Assembly (NCBI RefSeq): GCF_001039355.2
Contig: NW_019775444.1
Location: 105,214 to 136,107 of the forward strand
DNA: 30,894 bases
Origin: Lingula anatina
Lineage: Eukaryota; Brachiopoda; Lingulata; Lingulida; Lingulidae
Direction of reading: 5' to 3'
Translations under genes and position numbers: made by a program
Part shown: positions 10,586 to 19,049 of the stretch, piece by piece
Numbering within the stretch: the stretch's first letter is position 1
Layout of the letters: every line of letters begins with the position of its first letter
Notes under the pieces: model-generated
What the model saw: the letters and a program-made list of their open reading frames with translations, nothing else
What the model was told of the DNA's origin: nothing
Database searches by the model: none

Positions 10586-10760
10586 GTAAATAAAATCTTG
10601 AATGTCATCTTAATACTTCGCAGTAAATATAAGTTCTATAAAGAACTTTTTGATCACATTTGTTCACCTTATTCATTCATGTACTCAAAAATATATACTG
10701 TTGGCCATCTAAACAAAGTTCACATCTGATTTTGCTTCATTTCCAAACCATTTTTCACAG

Positions 10761-11845
10761 TTCCAGACTTTATAAGCAAAGAAGTCCTAGAAGAGATAAC
10801 AAGAGATCTTGTTCCACGTGATATTAGGAAAGAAATGGGAGCAGCCATCCAGAAACATTCAGTCTCCTTGCAACAAATATATCCCAACATCTCAAGAATA
10901 TCTATTTCAAGGATTCAAGCAGATGGCGCTGGTGAGAAAAAGCCTTGTATTGCAGTATACTGCAGTGACATAACAAACTTGGCACACTTTCCCAAAGAGC
11001 TTGAGGGGTATCCAGTTGAAGTTAGGGAAGGGACACTTTCTCTTAATGCTGACTATGAAGGAAGCAGAGATAATGATCATAGTCAGTTACATATTGGATG
11101 CTCTGTAGCTTCTAGTAGCCAGCTGCAGGGTAGTCTTGGGGTATTTGTTAATCACCACAGGGGTGGTCATGCATCAGCCCAGCCACAGGCATTTGTTACA
11201 TGTGCCCATGTAGTTTGCCCTTACAGCAAAGAGGCTGAAACAGCAATTAACAAATCTGTCTATGTTGAAAACAACCAAACTTGGAAAAAATGTGGGTTTG
11301 TTAGCAAATGTTATGTAGGTGATGTTAAACTTGACAATGGGTTTGGCTCAGAGAGATCATATGGTGTAGACATTGCACTAGTGGAATTAAATAAAAATGC
11401 TGAAGCCAATTTGTTTCCGATACAATCACAGCAAACATCATTCAGTGATGTGGATATAAGAGATGTAGAAGATATATATAATGATGAAGAGAACCCTATC
11501 CTTGTGCACAAATTTGGTGCAACCACGGGGCTGACACATGGGGCGGTCAGTTTTGAGTATGATTACTGCCGTGATATTGAACTCATTGATGGTGTTCCTT
11601 CAGTTACCAAATCACTTTCAAATATGATAACAGTTTTAAGTATCCCTACTCTTGATAAACCGACATTTTCTAAGAAAGGGGACTCTGGATCTGCAGTGTA
11701 TGTGGAATTGGAAAATGGCAAAAAAGTTATCATTGGAATATTAGTTGGTTCAGCTAGTGACACATCAGGTGAAGTCCCAGTGCACTGCGGCATCGTTTCT
11801 AGAATCCACCCTTCATTGCATCAGATGCAGGCTTGCCTTTACTAG
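10761..11845 (+). CDS. Chymotrypsin-fold serine peptidase exon of LRR-peptidase gene, copy 2 (intact)
   Basis: Terminal exon of 1085 bases after a TTTTTCACAG acceptor, entered in phase 1. Counting from the internal Met at 10835: residues 1-70 are a pre-domain with P-C-I-A-V-Y and E-G-Y-P-V-E-V-R-E-G. The likely catalytic His is H125 in F-V-T-C-A-H-V-V, the Asp is D179 in G-V-D-I-A-L-V, and the nucleophile is S284 in K-K-G-D-S-G-S-A-V-Y. A G-A-T-T-G-L-T-H-G-A-V segment lies between Asp and Ser. G-x-T-T-G-L-T-x-G plus GDSGS is the pattern I associate with NAL1-like trypsin-fold peptidases (established family, resemblance judged by eye). A proteolytic role inside the cell is inferred from the triad and the lack of a signal peptide. 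The exon ends in TAG, where copy 3 has AAG. The frame after this TAG stays open for about 80 more codons. Confidence 0.85.
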
Positions 11846-11926
11846 CCATCCCAGAGGGAAGAAAAACCCCAGGAAACTAACCAAGCCACCAGTTTAAGAA
11901 AGACCACAGAATACCAAAGTACTGAC

Positions 11927-12081
11927 CTTGCCGCCAGAAACAGGTCCACAGTGGACTTGTTACTGATAAACAATATATCTGTCATGGCGATTCCCTCTGC
12001 GGCACAGTCCTGCTGTTCCCGCTCAAAGATGTACTCACTGAAATACTGGTGCAGCTGCTTGTTGGCTAGGTTGATGCATAT
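11927..12081 (-). pseudogene. Decayed myosin motor exon, antisense, copy 2
   Basis: On the minus strand a CTCTAAG acceptor precedes an exon whose translation reads C-I-N-L-A-N-K-Q-L-H-Q-Y-F-S-E-Y-I-F-E, then E-Q-Q-D, and closes T-V-D-L-F-L before GTCAGT. This is the conserved myosin head segment that follows the FEQ motif. Frame is open throughout, but 7 bases present in copy 3 before the donor are missing, which changes the splice phase. The class is uncertain; the spacing and E-Q-Q/G-I pattern suggest an unconventional myosin. It begins 82 bases after the peptidase stop, facing the peptidase gene. Confidence 0.75.
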
Positions 12082-12423
12082 CTTAGAGTAGAAATATTAA
12101 CTTTATTTCAATGTCTTTCATTAAAATATATTCTTGACATATTTTGTAAAGAAGTGCAGAGTTGATTAGATTATGCATAGTTACTAGTGGTGATATGTTT
12201 TAAATTATCTTAACAGTTACTGTAATTGTGACAAATTTCACTATACTATAAAAGTGAGTCTGTACATGTACATTGATGTGTGAGTACCTTTGTCTTTTTA
12301 TACATAATTATATCTGAATCAGTGTATATGTAACAATCATCATGTATATCATTCAATGTTTTATTGTATTTTAATTACAGAGAAAAGTTGAATTGTTCGT
12401 ATTATATATGCATGCATGGGCCG

Positions 12424-12457
<34 letters not shown>

Positions 12458-12722
12458 TTTATTTGTCCACCTGTGTGTGTAAGAAAATTAATTTAAGTAA
12501 ATCACATTGTTAATAATTATGATTCCCATTATTTCTTCTTAAAATGTTTACCTATTCATAACTATTTTTTATATTGCCTATGTATAAATACCAGTATACT
12601 AGACATGTATTGCATTCCATGTTTTTGTTCAGCTATGTTTTAGAGTTTTAACAGTTTTAAAAATGCAAAGAAAGGCACAGTTTATGCAGCCTTTTAGACT
12701 AAGTAACTTCTCTTCTGTTCAG
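12082..12722. other. AT-rich non-coding spacer, copy 2
   Basis: Apart from the GT microsatellite it holds no gene. It is colinear with 14293-14992 in copy 3, except that copy 3 carries a 213 bp MITE and some small indels. Confidence 0.6.
12425..12456. repeat. (GT)n microsatellite, about 16 units
   Basis: Pure TG/GT dinucleotide run. The allelic counterpart at 14886-14948 is about twice as long and interrupted by TATG, so this locus is length-polymorphic between the two copies. Confidence 0.95.
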
Positions 12723-12778
12723 ATAGGAATCTTGGATATTTTTGGATTTGAAAATTTTCCCAGAAATAGTTTGAACAG
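12723..12778 (+). pseudogene. Decayed myosin motor exon, sense strand, copy 2
   Basis: Preceded by a good acceptor (TTCTGTTCAG). It reads I-G-I-L-D-I-F-G-F-E-N-F-P-R-N-S, the hallmark myosin head motif just upstream of FEQ. A T is lost before GAACAG, breaking the frame; copy 3 keeps it. No GT donor follows (CAG is followed by GCTTGT). In a normal myosin gene this exon immediately precedes the one at 11927-12081, but here it points the opposite way. Confidence 0.8.
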
Positions 12779-12940
12779 GCTTGTTCAAATGTCAATATCT
12801 TATACCTGTTTATTATTATCTTGACATGCTCTGGGTACTCAGTTATCCACTCTGGCTCCCACTGCCTATTTTTTTCCAACCATATTCATGAGCTGAAGGA
12901 GTCAACAGTATCATTTGCCAGCTTGTTGTCTATATGCCAA

Positions 12941-13171
12941 GGGCCGTATTCTCATAACTTTGTAACTTACAACAATTTGTAACTATATTTGATGTGAATT
13001 TGTATCTTACAACTTACTTTTAACAGGTCGGAGGCAGTTGTAAATTTACGTGCATATTTACAAGAGTTTGTAACTTACAAACCTTCAAGAATACCAACTT
13101 ATGTAAATGATCAGACTTACGTGAAAAGTTACAAGAATTTGTAAGTTACAACCTTTTGAGAATACGACCCC
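12941..13171. mobile_element. MITE, 231 bp, copy 2 locus
   Basis: Left end GGGCCGTATTCTCA..AACTTTGTAACTTACAA; the right end read on the other strand starts GGGGTCGTATTCTCAAAAGG, then TTGTAACTTACAA. The arms are about 35 bp and imperfect. The interior is full of GTAACTTACAA/TTGTAAGTTAC words and could fold into one long hairpin. No coding capacity. No clear target duplication. Confidence 0.75.
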
Positions 13172-13243
13172 AGGTGAACAAACTGAATACCTAAATCTCA
13201 TACATAATTTACACTATATAGTCTTACCAATGTTGTTAAACAA

Positions 13244-13435
13244 TATTATTTGTATCTCTTACAAGATACTGTTTATGTATATAATCAAGCATGCTTCAGT
13301 AAATATCAAATAAACTTTTCACTATTTACCATATATTCTTGTTCTGTTAAAAAAGTATTATTTGTACTCTTTAAGGGTATTGTTTATGTTCATAATCAAG
13401 CATATTTCAGTAAATGTCAAATAAAATTTTTTTCA
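13244..13435. repeat. Two-unit tandem repeat, 112 bp period
   Basis: TATTATTTGTA..CTCTT..A..TA.TGTTTATGT begins at 13244 and again at 13356, followed in both by ATAATCAAGCAT..TTCAGTAAAT.TCAAATAAA. The second unit is truncated at the poly-T. The allelic copy is at 15500-15690. The overlapping 70-codon ORF is a product of the repeat and is not called. Confidence 0.75.
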
Positions 13436-13477
13436 AACGTCAGTGTTTACAGACTGACATAATTTATACCTAGATGG

Positions 13478-13478
13478 N
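13478..13478. other. Single-n contig junction 2
   Basis: To the left, sequence is colinear with 15720; to the right, after about 40 bases beginning with a hairpin-like GGGGGGTTC..GAACCCCCC, it restarts at the equivalent of 11337. Same signature as the junction at 9017. Confidence 0.8.
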
Positions 13479-13520
13479 AGGGGGGTTCTTTCGAACCCCC
13501 CCTGGCTACGGACCTGCTAT

Positions 13521-14084
13521 GGGTCTGGCTCAAATAGTCCAAATGGTGTAGACATTGCACTTGTGGAATTAAATGAAAATGCTGAAGCCAATTTGTTTCC
13601 GATACAATCACAGCAAACATCATTCAGTGATGTGGATATAGAAGATATGTGTAGTATCCGTGACCCTATACTTGTGTCCAAATTTGGTGCAACCACGGGG
13701 CTGACAACTGGGGTGGTCAATTCCGAGTATGATTACTGCAATAATAGTAAACTCACTGATGGTGTTCCTCCATTAACTAAATCACTTTCAAATATGATAA
13801 CAGTTTTAAGCATCCCAACTCTTGATAAACCAACATTTTCTAAAGATGGAGACTCTGGATCTGCTGTGTATGTGGAATTTGAAAATGGCAAAAGGGCTAT
13901 CATTGGAATATTAGTTGGTTCAGCAAGTGACACATCAGGTGAAGTGCCAATGCACTGCAGCAGCGTTTCTAGAATCCACCCTTCATTGCATCAGATACAG
14001 GCTTGCCTTTACAAGCCATCCCAGAGGGAAGAAGAACCAATGGAAACTAACCAAGCTACTCGTTTAAGATGCTGCCTTCAGTAA
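13521..14084 (+). pseudogene. Partial peptidase exon, copy 3 (Asp and Ser part only)
   Basis: Similarity to copy 2 begins near 13521. It includes the Asp motif G-V-D-I-A-L-V (13545-13565), the G-A-T-T-G-L-T-T-G-V-V segment and the Ser motif K-D-G-D-S-G-S-A-V-Y. The His-containing half is missing because the contig starts here. Relative to copy 2 there is an in-frame deletion in the acidic loop after the Asp motif (D-M-C-S-I-R-D-P region) and many conservative changes. AAG replaces the copy 2 TAG, giving a 22-residue charged tail ending R-C-C-L-Q before TAA. No frameshift within the visible part. It is called partial rather than decayed and may be the other allele of copy 2. Confidence 0.8.
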
Positions 14085-14088
14085 TAAA
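14083..14088 (+). promoter_or_regulatory. Polyadenylation signal AATAAA overlapping the stop of copy 3
   Basis: The TAA stop at 14082-14084 is followed directly to form AATAAA. This is the most likely 3' end signal of the LRR-peptidase transcript. The corresponding bases are absent in copy 2, where the sequence between the tail and the myosin exon is shorter. Confidence 0.5.
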
Positions 14089-14128
14089 ATGTAACCCAAA
14101 AGACCTCATAGAATACCAAAGTACTGAC

Positions 14129-14292
14129 CTTGCCCAATGCCGCCAGAAACAGGTCCACAGTGGGCTTGTGACTGATAAACAATATATCTGTTATGGCGAT
14201 TCCTTCTGCGGCATAGTCCTGCTGTTCTCACTCAAAGATATATACTCATTGAAATACTGGTGCAGCAGCTCGTTGGCTAGGTTGATGCATAT
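14129..14292 (-). pseudogene. Decayed myosin motor exon, antisense, copy 3
   Basis: Same exon as 11927-12081, with acceptor CTCTAAG and donor AAG|GTCAGT. It keeps the final A-L-G-K codons missing from copy 2, but carries a 2 bp AT gain near Y-I-F-E and a CGG to TGA stop just after it. Each copy therefore has its own disabling change. Confidence 0.75.
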
Positions 14293-14503
14293 CTTAGAGT
14301 AGAAATATTACTTTATTTCAGTGTTTTTTCATTAAATATATTCTTGACGTATTTTGTAAAAAAATGCCGAGTTAATTATGTATAGTTACATGTACCAGTG
14401 GTGATATGTTTTAAATAATCATAACAGTTACTATAATTGTGACAAATTTAAATATACTATAAAGGTGAGTGTGTACATGTGCATTGATGTGTGAGTACCT
14501 TTG

Positions 14504-14716
14504 GCTGTATTCCCAGAGCTTTTAGATCGATCTATCCCCACGGGGAGTCTCACTAGATTACTGTCAGATAATCCGGCTTAAATGTCCGTCCCGCCTACTA
14601 CAAGCTGTAAGGGGGTAATTAACTTTCGTGTCCGCCCGGCTCACAGCTATTTAGCGTGAACCCCCAGGGAGTTAGGTCAATCTAAAGTAGATCGATCTAA
14701 TCTCTGGAAATGGGGT
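14504..14716. mobile_element. MITE, 213 bp, present only in copy 3
   Basis: It interrupts sequence that is continuous in copy 2 (GAGTACCTTTGTCT near 12285-12296). CTTTG is found on both sides (14499-14503 and 14717-14721), a 5 bp target duplication, and occurs once in copy 2. Ends are GCTGTATTCCCAGAG and, read inward on the other strand, ACCCCATTTCCAGAG; both continue into TTAGATCGATCTA. The interior is GC-rich with no ORF. A filled site against an empty site is direct evidence of transposition. Confidence 0.9.
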
Positions 14717-14885
14717 CTTTGTCTTATTATACATAATTATATCTGAATCAGTGTATATGTAACAATCATCATGTATATCATTCAATGTTTTATTGAATTT
14801 TAATTAAAATTATCGTACTTCATATATTTACCAATTGTTACAGAGACAAGTTGAATTGTTTGTATAATATATGCATGCATGGGCT

Positions 14886-14936
<51 letters not shown>

Positions 14937-14948
14937 GTGTGTTTGTGT
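14886..14948. repeat. (GT)n microsatellite, expanded allele
   Basis: GT run with ATGT interruptions near its right end. Counterpart of 12425-12456. An ORF running through it (14879-15244) is a V-C repeat artefact joined to the myosin exon. Confidence 0.95.
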
Positions 14949-14992
14949 TACTGCCAGAGCAGTGTTTTATAGATAAATCTTATTTCTTTACT

Positions 14993-15040
14993 TTGGATAT
15001 TTTTGGATTTGAAAATTTTCCCAGAAATAGTTTTGAACAG
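14993..15040 (+). pseudogene. Decayed myosin motor exon, sense strand, copy 3
   Basis: Reads L-D-I-F-G-F-E-N-F-P-R-N-S-F-E-Q in frame. The acceptor and the I-G-I codons seen in copy 2 are replaced by unrelated sequence, and no GT donor follows. The end sits in a near-palindrome, TTTGAACA/TGTTCAAA around GGCT (15032-15051), so F-E-Q-A-C-S-N can be read on both strands. Confidence 0.8.
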
Positions 15041-15202
15041 GCTTGTTCAAATGTCAATATTTTATACCTGTTTATTATTATCTTGACATGCTCTGGGTAC
15101 TCAGATATCCACTCTGGCTCCCACTGCCTATTTTTTTCCAACCATATTCATGAGCTGAAGGAGTCAACAGTATCCTTTGCCAGCTTGTTGTCTATATGCC
15201 AA

Positions 15203-15421
15203 GGGCCGTATTCTCATAACTCTGTAACTTACAACAATTTGTAACTATTTACGTGAATTTGTATCTTACAACTTACTTTTAACAGGTCGGAGGCAGTTGT
15301 AAATTTACGTGCATATTTACAAGAGTTTGTATCTTACAAACCTTCAACTTATGTAAATGATCAGACTTACGTGAAAAGTTACAAGAATTTGTAAGTTACA
15401 ACCTTTTGAGAATACGACCCC
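15203..15421. mobile_element. MITE, 219 bp, copy 3 locus
   Basis: Allelic to 12941-13171, with the same GGGCCGTATTCTCA start and AATACGACCCC end. It differs by small deletions, including the loss of a short stretch after AAACCTTCAA. Confidence 0.75.
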
Positions 15422-15499
15422 AGGTGAACAAACTGAATACCTAAATCTCATACATAATTTACACTTTATAGTCTATATTCTTGCCAATGTTGTTAAACA

Positions 15500-15690
15500 A
15501 TATTATTTGTATCTCTTACAAGATACTGTTTATGTATATAATCAAGCATGCTTCAGTAAATATCAAATAAACTTTTCACTATTTACCATATATTCTTGTT
15601 CTGTTAAAAAAGTATTATTTGTACTCTTTAAGGGTATTGTTTATCTTCATAATCAAGCATATTTCAGTAAAACTGTCAAATAAAATTTTT
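15500..15690. repeat. Two-unit tandem repeat, copy 3 counterpart of 13244-13435
   Basis: Same 112 bp period words (TATTATTTGTA, TGTTTAT.T, AATCAAGCAT, TTCAGTAAA). Confidence 0.7.
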
Positions 15691-15721
15691 TTCAAACGTC
15701 AGTGTTTACAGACTGCCATAA

Positions 15722-16251
15722 TTTATACCTATATGACTGTTTCCTTTTCACTGAACTTCTCATTTGAAAGTTCTTGATCACTGCCCGCGTACTTACACAC
15801 ACAAGTACTCCTAGTGCACTAAAACGTGATAATAATCTCGATCCAATACTAACAGAAATACACGGCTGACATTTAATATGCACAGTGTATGGGACTTCAA
15901 TAGCATAGTCCATAATATGTGTAGTGATAGAAAAGCTACATGTAAGTCCTACAAATCAAATAGTTGTTCTTGTGATGCTTCTCGCCTCCTAGTAAAGGCA
16001 ATCGTAAGCTCAATGCACGTGCACACAAACCAGTACTTTCTGTAGGCATGCAAAAAGAATTCCATAGTAACAGAAAATGCGACTACCAGTTGGTGCCGAA
16101 ACCCCAGAAGCTGCATGTCCATCAGTCCAATGATGAAAGTTAAAATATTTGATAAATCTAATCCCTTTCTTCTGCCAGCTGAAAAGGAAATAGTATAGCA
16201 CCCCATTAGAATTCTTGTTAGCATAACATGAACACAATACATTCATTCATT

Positions 16252-16297
<46 letters not shown>

Positions 16298-16328
16298 TAA
16301 AAGTGGACTTGCCCACTATTATGATTTA
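15722..16328. other. Stretch after the copy 3 locus, possible minus-strand exon, poly-A run
   Basis: The minus strand has a TTTTCAG acceptor near 16185 followed by an open frame to a TAG at 15949 (S-A-G-R-R-K-G-L-D-L-S..). It resembles no family I know and may be chance. A run of about 43 A lies at 16253-16295, with ATTC repeats before it. Confidence 0.25.
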
Positions 16329-16575
16329 GGGCACATTCCCAATGCAACTATCATTCTATGTAGAGTGATCCAACTTTGCAGGGACTATGGCTGAATGCAA
16401 TCAGATTAACACACAGTGAAATATATTTTAACTGTTTCCACCAACTCGTATAATCACCAGCTTTTTTCTGTATTTTACTCAATGCTAGGAAGAGGTATGT
16501 TACTCTGATTGCATTCAGTGAGAGTCCCCATGGCCTATCTCTGTAGAACGGTAGTTTCATATTGCGAATGGGCCC
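16329..16575. mobile_element. MITE, 247 bp, with TTA target duplication (first copy)
   Basis: Starts GGGCACATTCCCAAT and ends ATTGCGAATGGGCCC; TTA flanks both sides (16326-16328, 16576-16578). The arms continue imperfectly for about 80 bases, sharing CTGAATGCAATCAGA. A 3 bp TTA duplication suggests the PIF/Harbinger group. The minus ORF at 16351-16560 lies wholly inside and is explained by the repeat. Confidence 0.8.
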
Positions 16576-16950
16576 TTAGAGGGCAACATACCTAGACACT
16601 GTTAATGTTCCACACAAACATCTCACTAACAATTTAAAACAAAAGGTTTTTAAATATTGAAACTATAGGTTTTTGTCAACTGAAAATGACAAAGTACTGA
16701 AATTACCTGCATCCACTCTTGAAAATCTCCAGAATTCTCTGTATGTAACTTCCCCCGGCCTCTGCTTAGAAGAATATCAAATCATGTTGGACCTCCTTGA
16801 AGTAGGAAAAAACTAGATACAAATACTACATAATATCATAGATCAATTTTTCAAAACATAAATTTTAGCATTTTAGCTAAATGAAAAAGTAACTTTGTGC
16901 TACATGATTTTCAGTGTATTTTCAACAGTAGTTAATTGCTAATGTTTGAA

Positions 16951-17000
16951 TCGATAATGGATTTGATAATGGATTTGATAATGGATTCGATAATGGATTC
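16951..17000. repeat. 12-bp minisatellite, 4 units (first copy)
   Basis: ATAATGGATT(T/C)G repeated four times in a row. Confidence 0.9.
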
Positions 17001-17303
17001 ACCAACATGAAAACAAACTCCCTTCATGTGTATAACTTCTTAATTACTGGATGACACTGTTAAAATGAGAAAACATTACAGTTGTAAGAGATCATAAATT
17101 GTTTCAAACTTTGGAGTCAAGAAAAGAATCATTGTAGAAAAAATTTGTTGGTTCCCTCCGAGTAGACCTTACAATTTATTTGACAGTCATATATTACTGT
17201 AATATTCTAATGATTACCATCCTCAAGATTGCCGTCCCATCTCTGGCTGTGTATTGTCCCACTTGTATTGTCCCAAAACTTGCCACATCCCATGTTTTAC
17301 ATA

Positions 17304-17426
17304 TCAGTGAATGAGGTGAAGGCTACAGGAATGTTCTTGCTGGTCTTTAACTGTCTGTTCCCTGTAAAAAGACATGTCCATGCAGCCAGCTGTTGCCTTG
17401 AAGCCACCATGTTGTACAGAAAGGTG
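17304..17426 (-). CDS. Possible terminal exon on the minus strand, unrecognised (first copy)
   Basis: A strong acceptor on the minus strand (CTTTTTATTTCCAG) is followed by 40 open codons and a TGA. The translation has Q-H-G-G-F-K-A-T-A-G and D-M-S-F-Y-R-E-Q-T-V-K and looks protein-like. No family is recognised. The overlapping plus-strand ORF 17229-17549 has no support of its own. It could be a chance acceptor with a short open frame. Confidence 0.25.
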   Translation of the reverse strand, partial: HLSVQHGGFKATAGCMDMSFYREQTVKDQQEHSCSLHLIH

Positions 17427-17735
17427 CTGGAAATAAAAAGACAGTCCAGTCAACCACTTGTCTTGGTCATGAAGATGTCTTCAGTGTGTTTTTGTATGGA
17501 CTACATTTCTATAACATCTCCGAGGCATTTTACAAAATGCCTGCTATGACATGTAGGAGAGCATCCAATTGACAGCTAGTATACATGCAAGACTGATATC
17601 AAAATGTTCTTGATCTAGATATTCGAGAAGCATTTAATAATTAAGATGTTAGATCTATAATTTTGTCAGTATGTACATCATCAAAAGAAGTCCAGGTGTA
17701 GATATATAATTTGTTTTAAGTTATTTCAAAATGTC

Positions 17736-17736
17736 N
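17736..17736. other. Single-n contig junction 3
   Basis: The base before it matches 19358 and the base after it matches 16091. The end of one contig and the start of the next are the same 1.6 kb. Confidence 0.9.
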
Positions 17737-17951
17737 TGGTGCCATAACCCCAGAAGCTGCATGTCCATCAGTCCAATGATGAAAGTCAAAATATTTGATA
17801 AATCTAATCCCTTTCTTCTGCCAGCTGAAAAGGAAATAGTGTAGCGCCCCATTAGAATTCTTGTTAGCAAAACATGAACACAATACATTCATTCATTCAT
17901 TCAAAAAAAAAAAAAAAACTTAAAAGTGGACTTGCCCACTATTATGATTTA

Positions 17952-18198
17952 GGGCACATTCCCAATGCAACTATCATTCTATGTAGAGTGATCCAACTTT
18001 GCAGGGACTATGGCTGAATGCAATCAGATTAACACACAGTGAAATATATTTTAACTGTTTCCACCAACTCGTATAATCACCAGCTTTTTTCTGTATTTTA
18101 CTCAATGCTAGGAAGAGGTATGTTACTCTGATTGCATTCAGTGAGAGTCCCCATGGCCTATCTCTGTAGAACGGTAGTTTCATATTGCGAATGGGCCC
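17952..18198. mobile_element. MITE, 247 bp (second copy)
   Basis: Same element and same TTA flanks as 16329-16575, carried along by the duplication. Confidence 0.8.
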
Positions 18199-18573
18199 TT
18201 AGAGGGCAACATACCTAGACACTGTTAATGTTCCACACAAACATCTCACTAACAATTTAAAACAAAAGGTTTTTAAATATTGAAACTATAGGTTTTTGTC
18301 AACTGAAAATGACAAAGTACTGAAATTACCTGCATCCACTCTTGAAAATCTCCAGAATTCTCTGTATGTAACTTCCCCCGGCCTCTGCTTAGAAGAATAT
18401 CAAATCATGTTGGACCTCCTTGAAGTAGGAAAAAACTAGATACAAATACTACATAATATCATAGATCAATTTTTCAAAACATAAATTTTAGCATTTTAGC
18501 TAAATGAAAAAGTAACTTTGTGCTACATGATTTTCAGTGTATTTTCAACAGTAGTTAATTGCTAATGTTTGAA

Positions 18574-18623
18574 TCGATAATGGATTTGATAATGGATTTG
18601 ATAATGGATTCGATAATGGATTC
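18574..18623. repeat. 12-bp minisatellite, 4 units (second copy)
   Basis: Identical to 16951-17000. Confidence 0.9.
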
Positions 18624-18926
18624 ACCAACATGAAAACAAACTCCCTTCATGTGTATAACTTCTTAATTACTGGATGACACTGTTAAAATGAGAAAACATT
18701 ACAGTTGTAAGAGATCATAAATTGTTTCAAACTTTGGAGTCAAGAAAAGAATCATTGTAGAAAAAATTTGTTGGTTCCCTCCGAGTAGACCTTACAATTT
18801 ATTTGACAGTCATATATTACTGTAATATTCTAATGATTACCATCCTCAAGATTGCCGTCCCATCTCTGGCTGTGTATTGTCCCACTTGTATTGTCCCAAA
18901 ACTTGCCACATCCCATGTTTTACATA

Positions 18927-19049
18927 TCAGTGAATGAGGTGAAGGCTACAGGAATGTTCTTGCTGGTCTTTAACTGTCTGTTCCCTGTAAAAAGACATGT
19001 CCATGCAGCCAGCTGTTGCCTTGAAGCCACCATGTTGTACAGAAAGGTG
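18927..19049 (-). CDS. Possible terminal exon on the minus strand, unrecognised (second copy)
   Basis: Identical to 17304-17426, with the same acceptor and stop. Same doubts apply. Confidence 0.25.
   Translation of the reverse strand, partial: HLSVQHGGFKATAGCMDMSFYREQTVKDQQEHSCSLHLIH

Larger units (their letters stand above)
16091..17735. repeat. 1.6 kb direct duplication, first copy (contig 3 end)
   Basis: Colinear with 17737-19358. The length difference (1645 against 1622) equals the poly-A difference (43 against 16) minus one extra ATTC unit, and I saw only a handful of substitutions near the start. It ends exactly at the n at 17736. Confidence 0.95.

Noticed and set aside
12694-12879. 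Minus-strand ORF containing F-E-Q-A-C-S-N, apparently a myosin motif on that strand
   Set aside because: The motif appears on both strands because of a near-palindrome; the flanking myosin residues are readable only on the plus strand.
5583-14084. A true tandem array of three LRR-peptidase genes
   Set aside because: Possible, but every copy boundary coincides with a single n or lies close to it, and introns and MITEs are shared colinearly. Alleles left unmerged explain this better.
14879-15244. 121-codon ORF starting with a V-C run
   Set aside because: Starts in the GT microsatellite and runs by chance into the decayed myosin exon.
16351-16560. Minus-strand ORF repeated identically at 17974-18183
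   Set aside because: Lies wholly inside a 247 bp MITE; its repetition comes from the contig-end duplication, not from a conserved gene.
17229-17549. 106-codon plus-strand ORF repeated at 18852-19172
   Set aside because: No domain or splice context. Exact repetition is explained by the duplicated contig ends; the minus strand has the better exon candidate.
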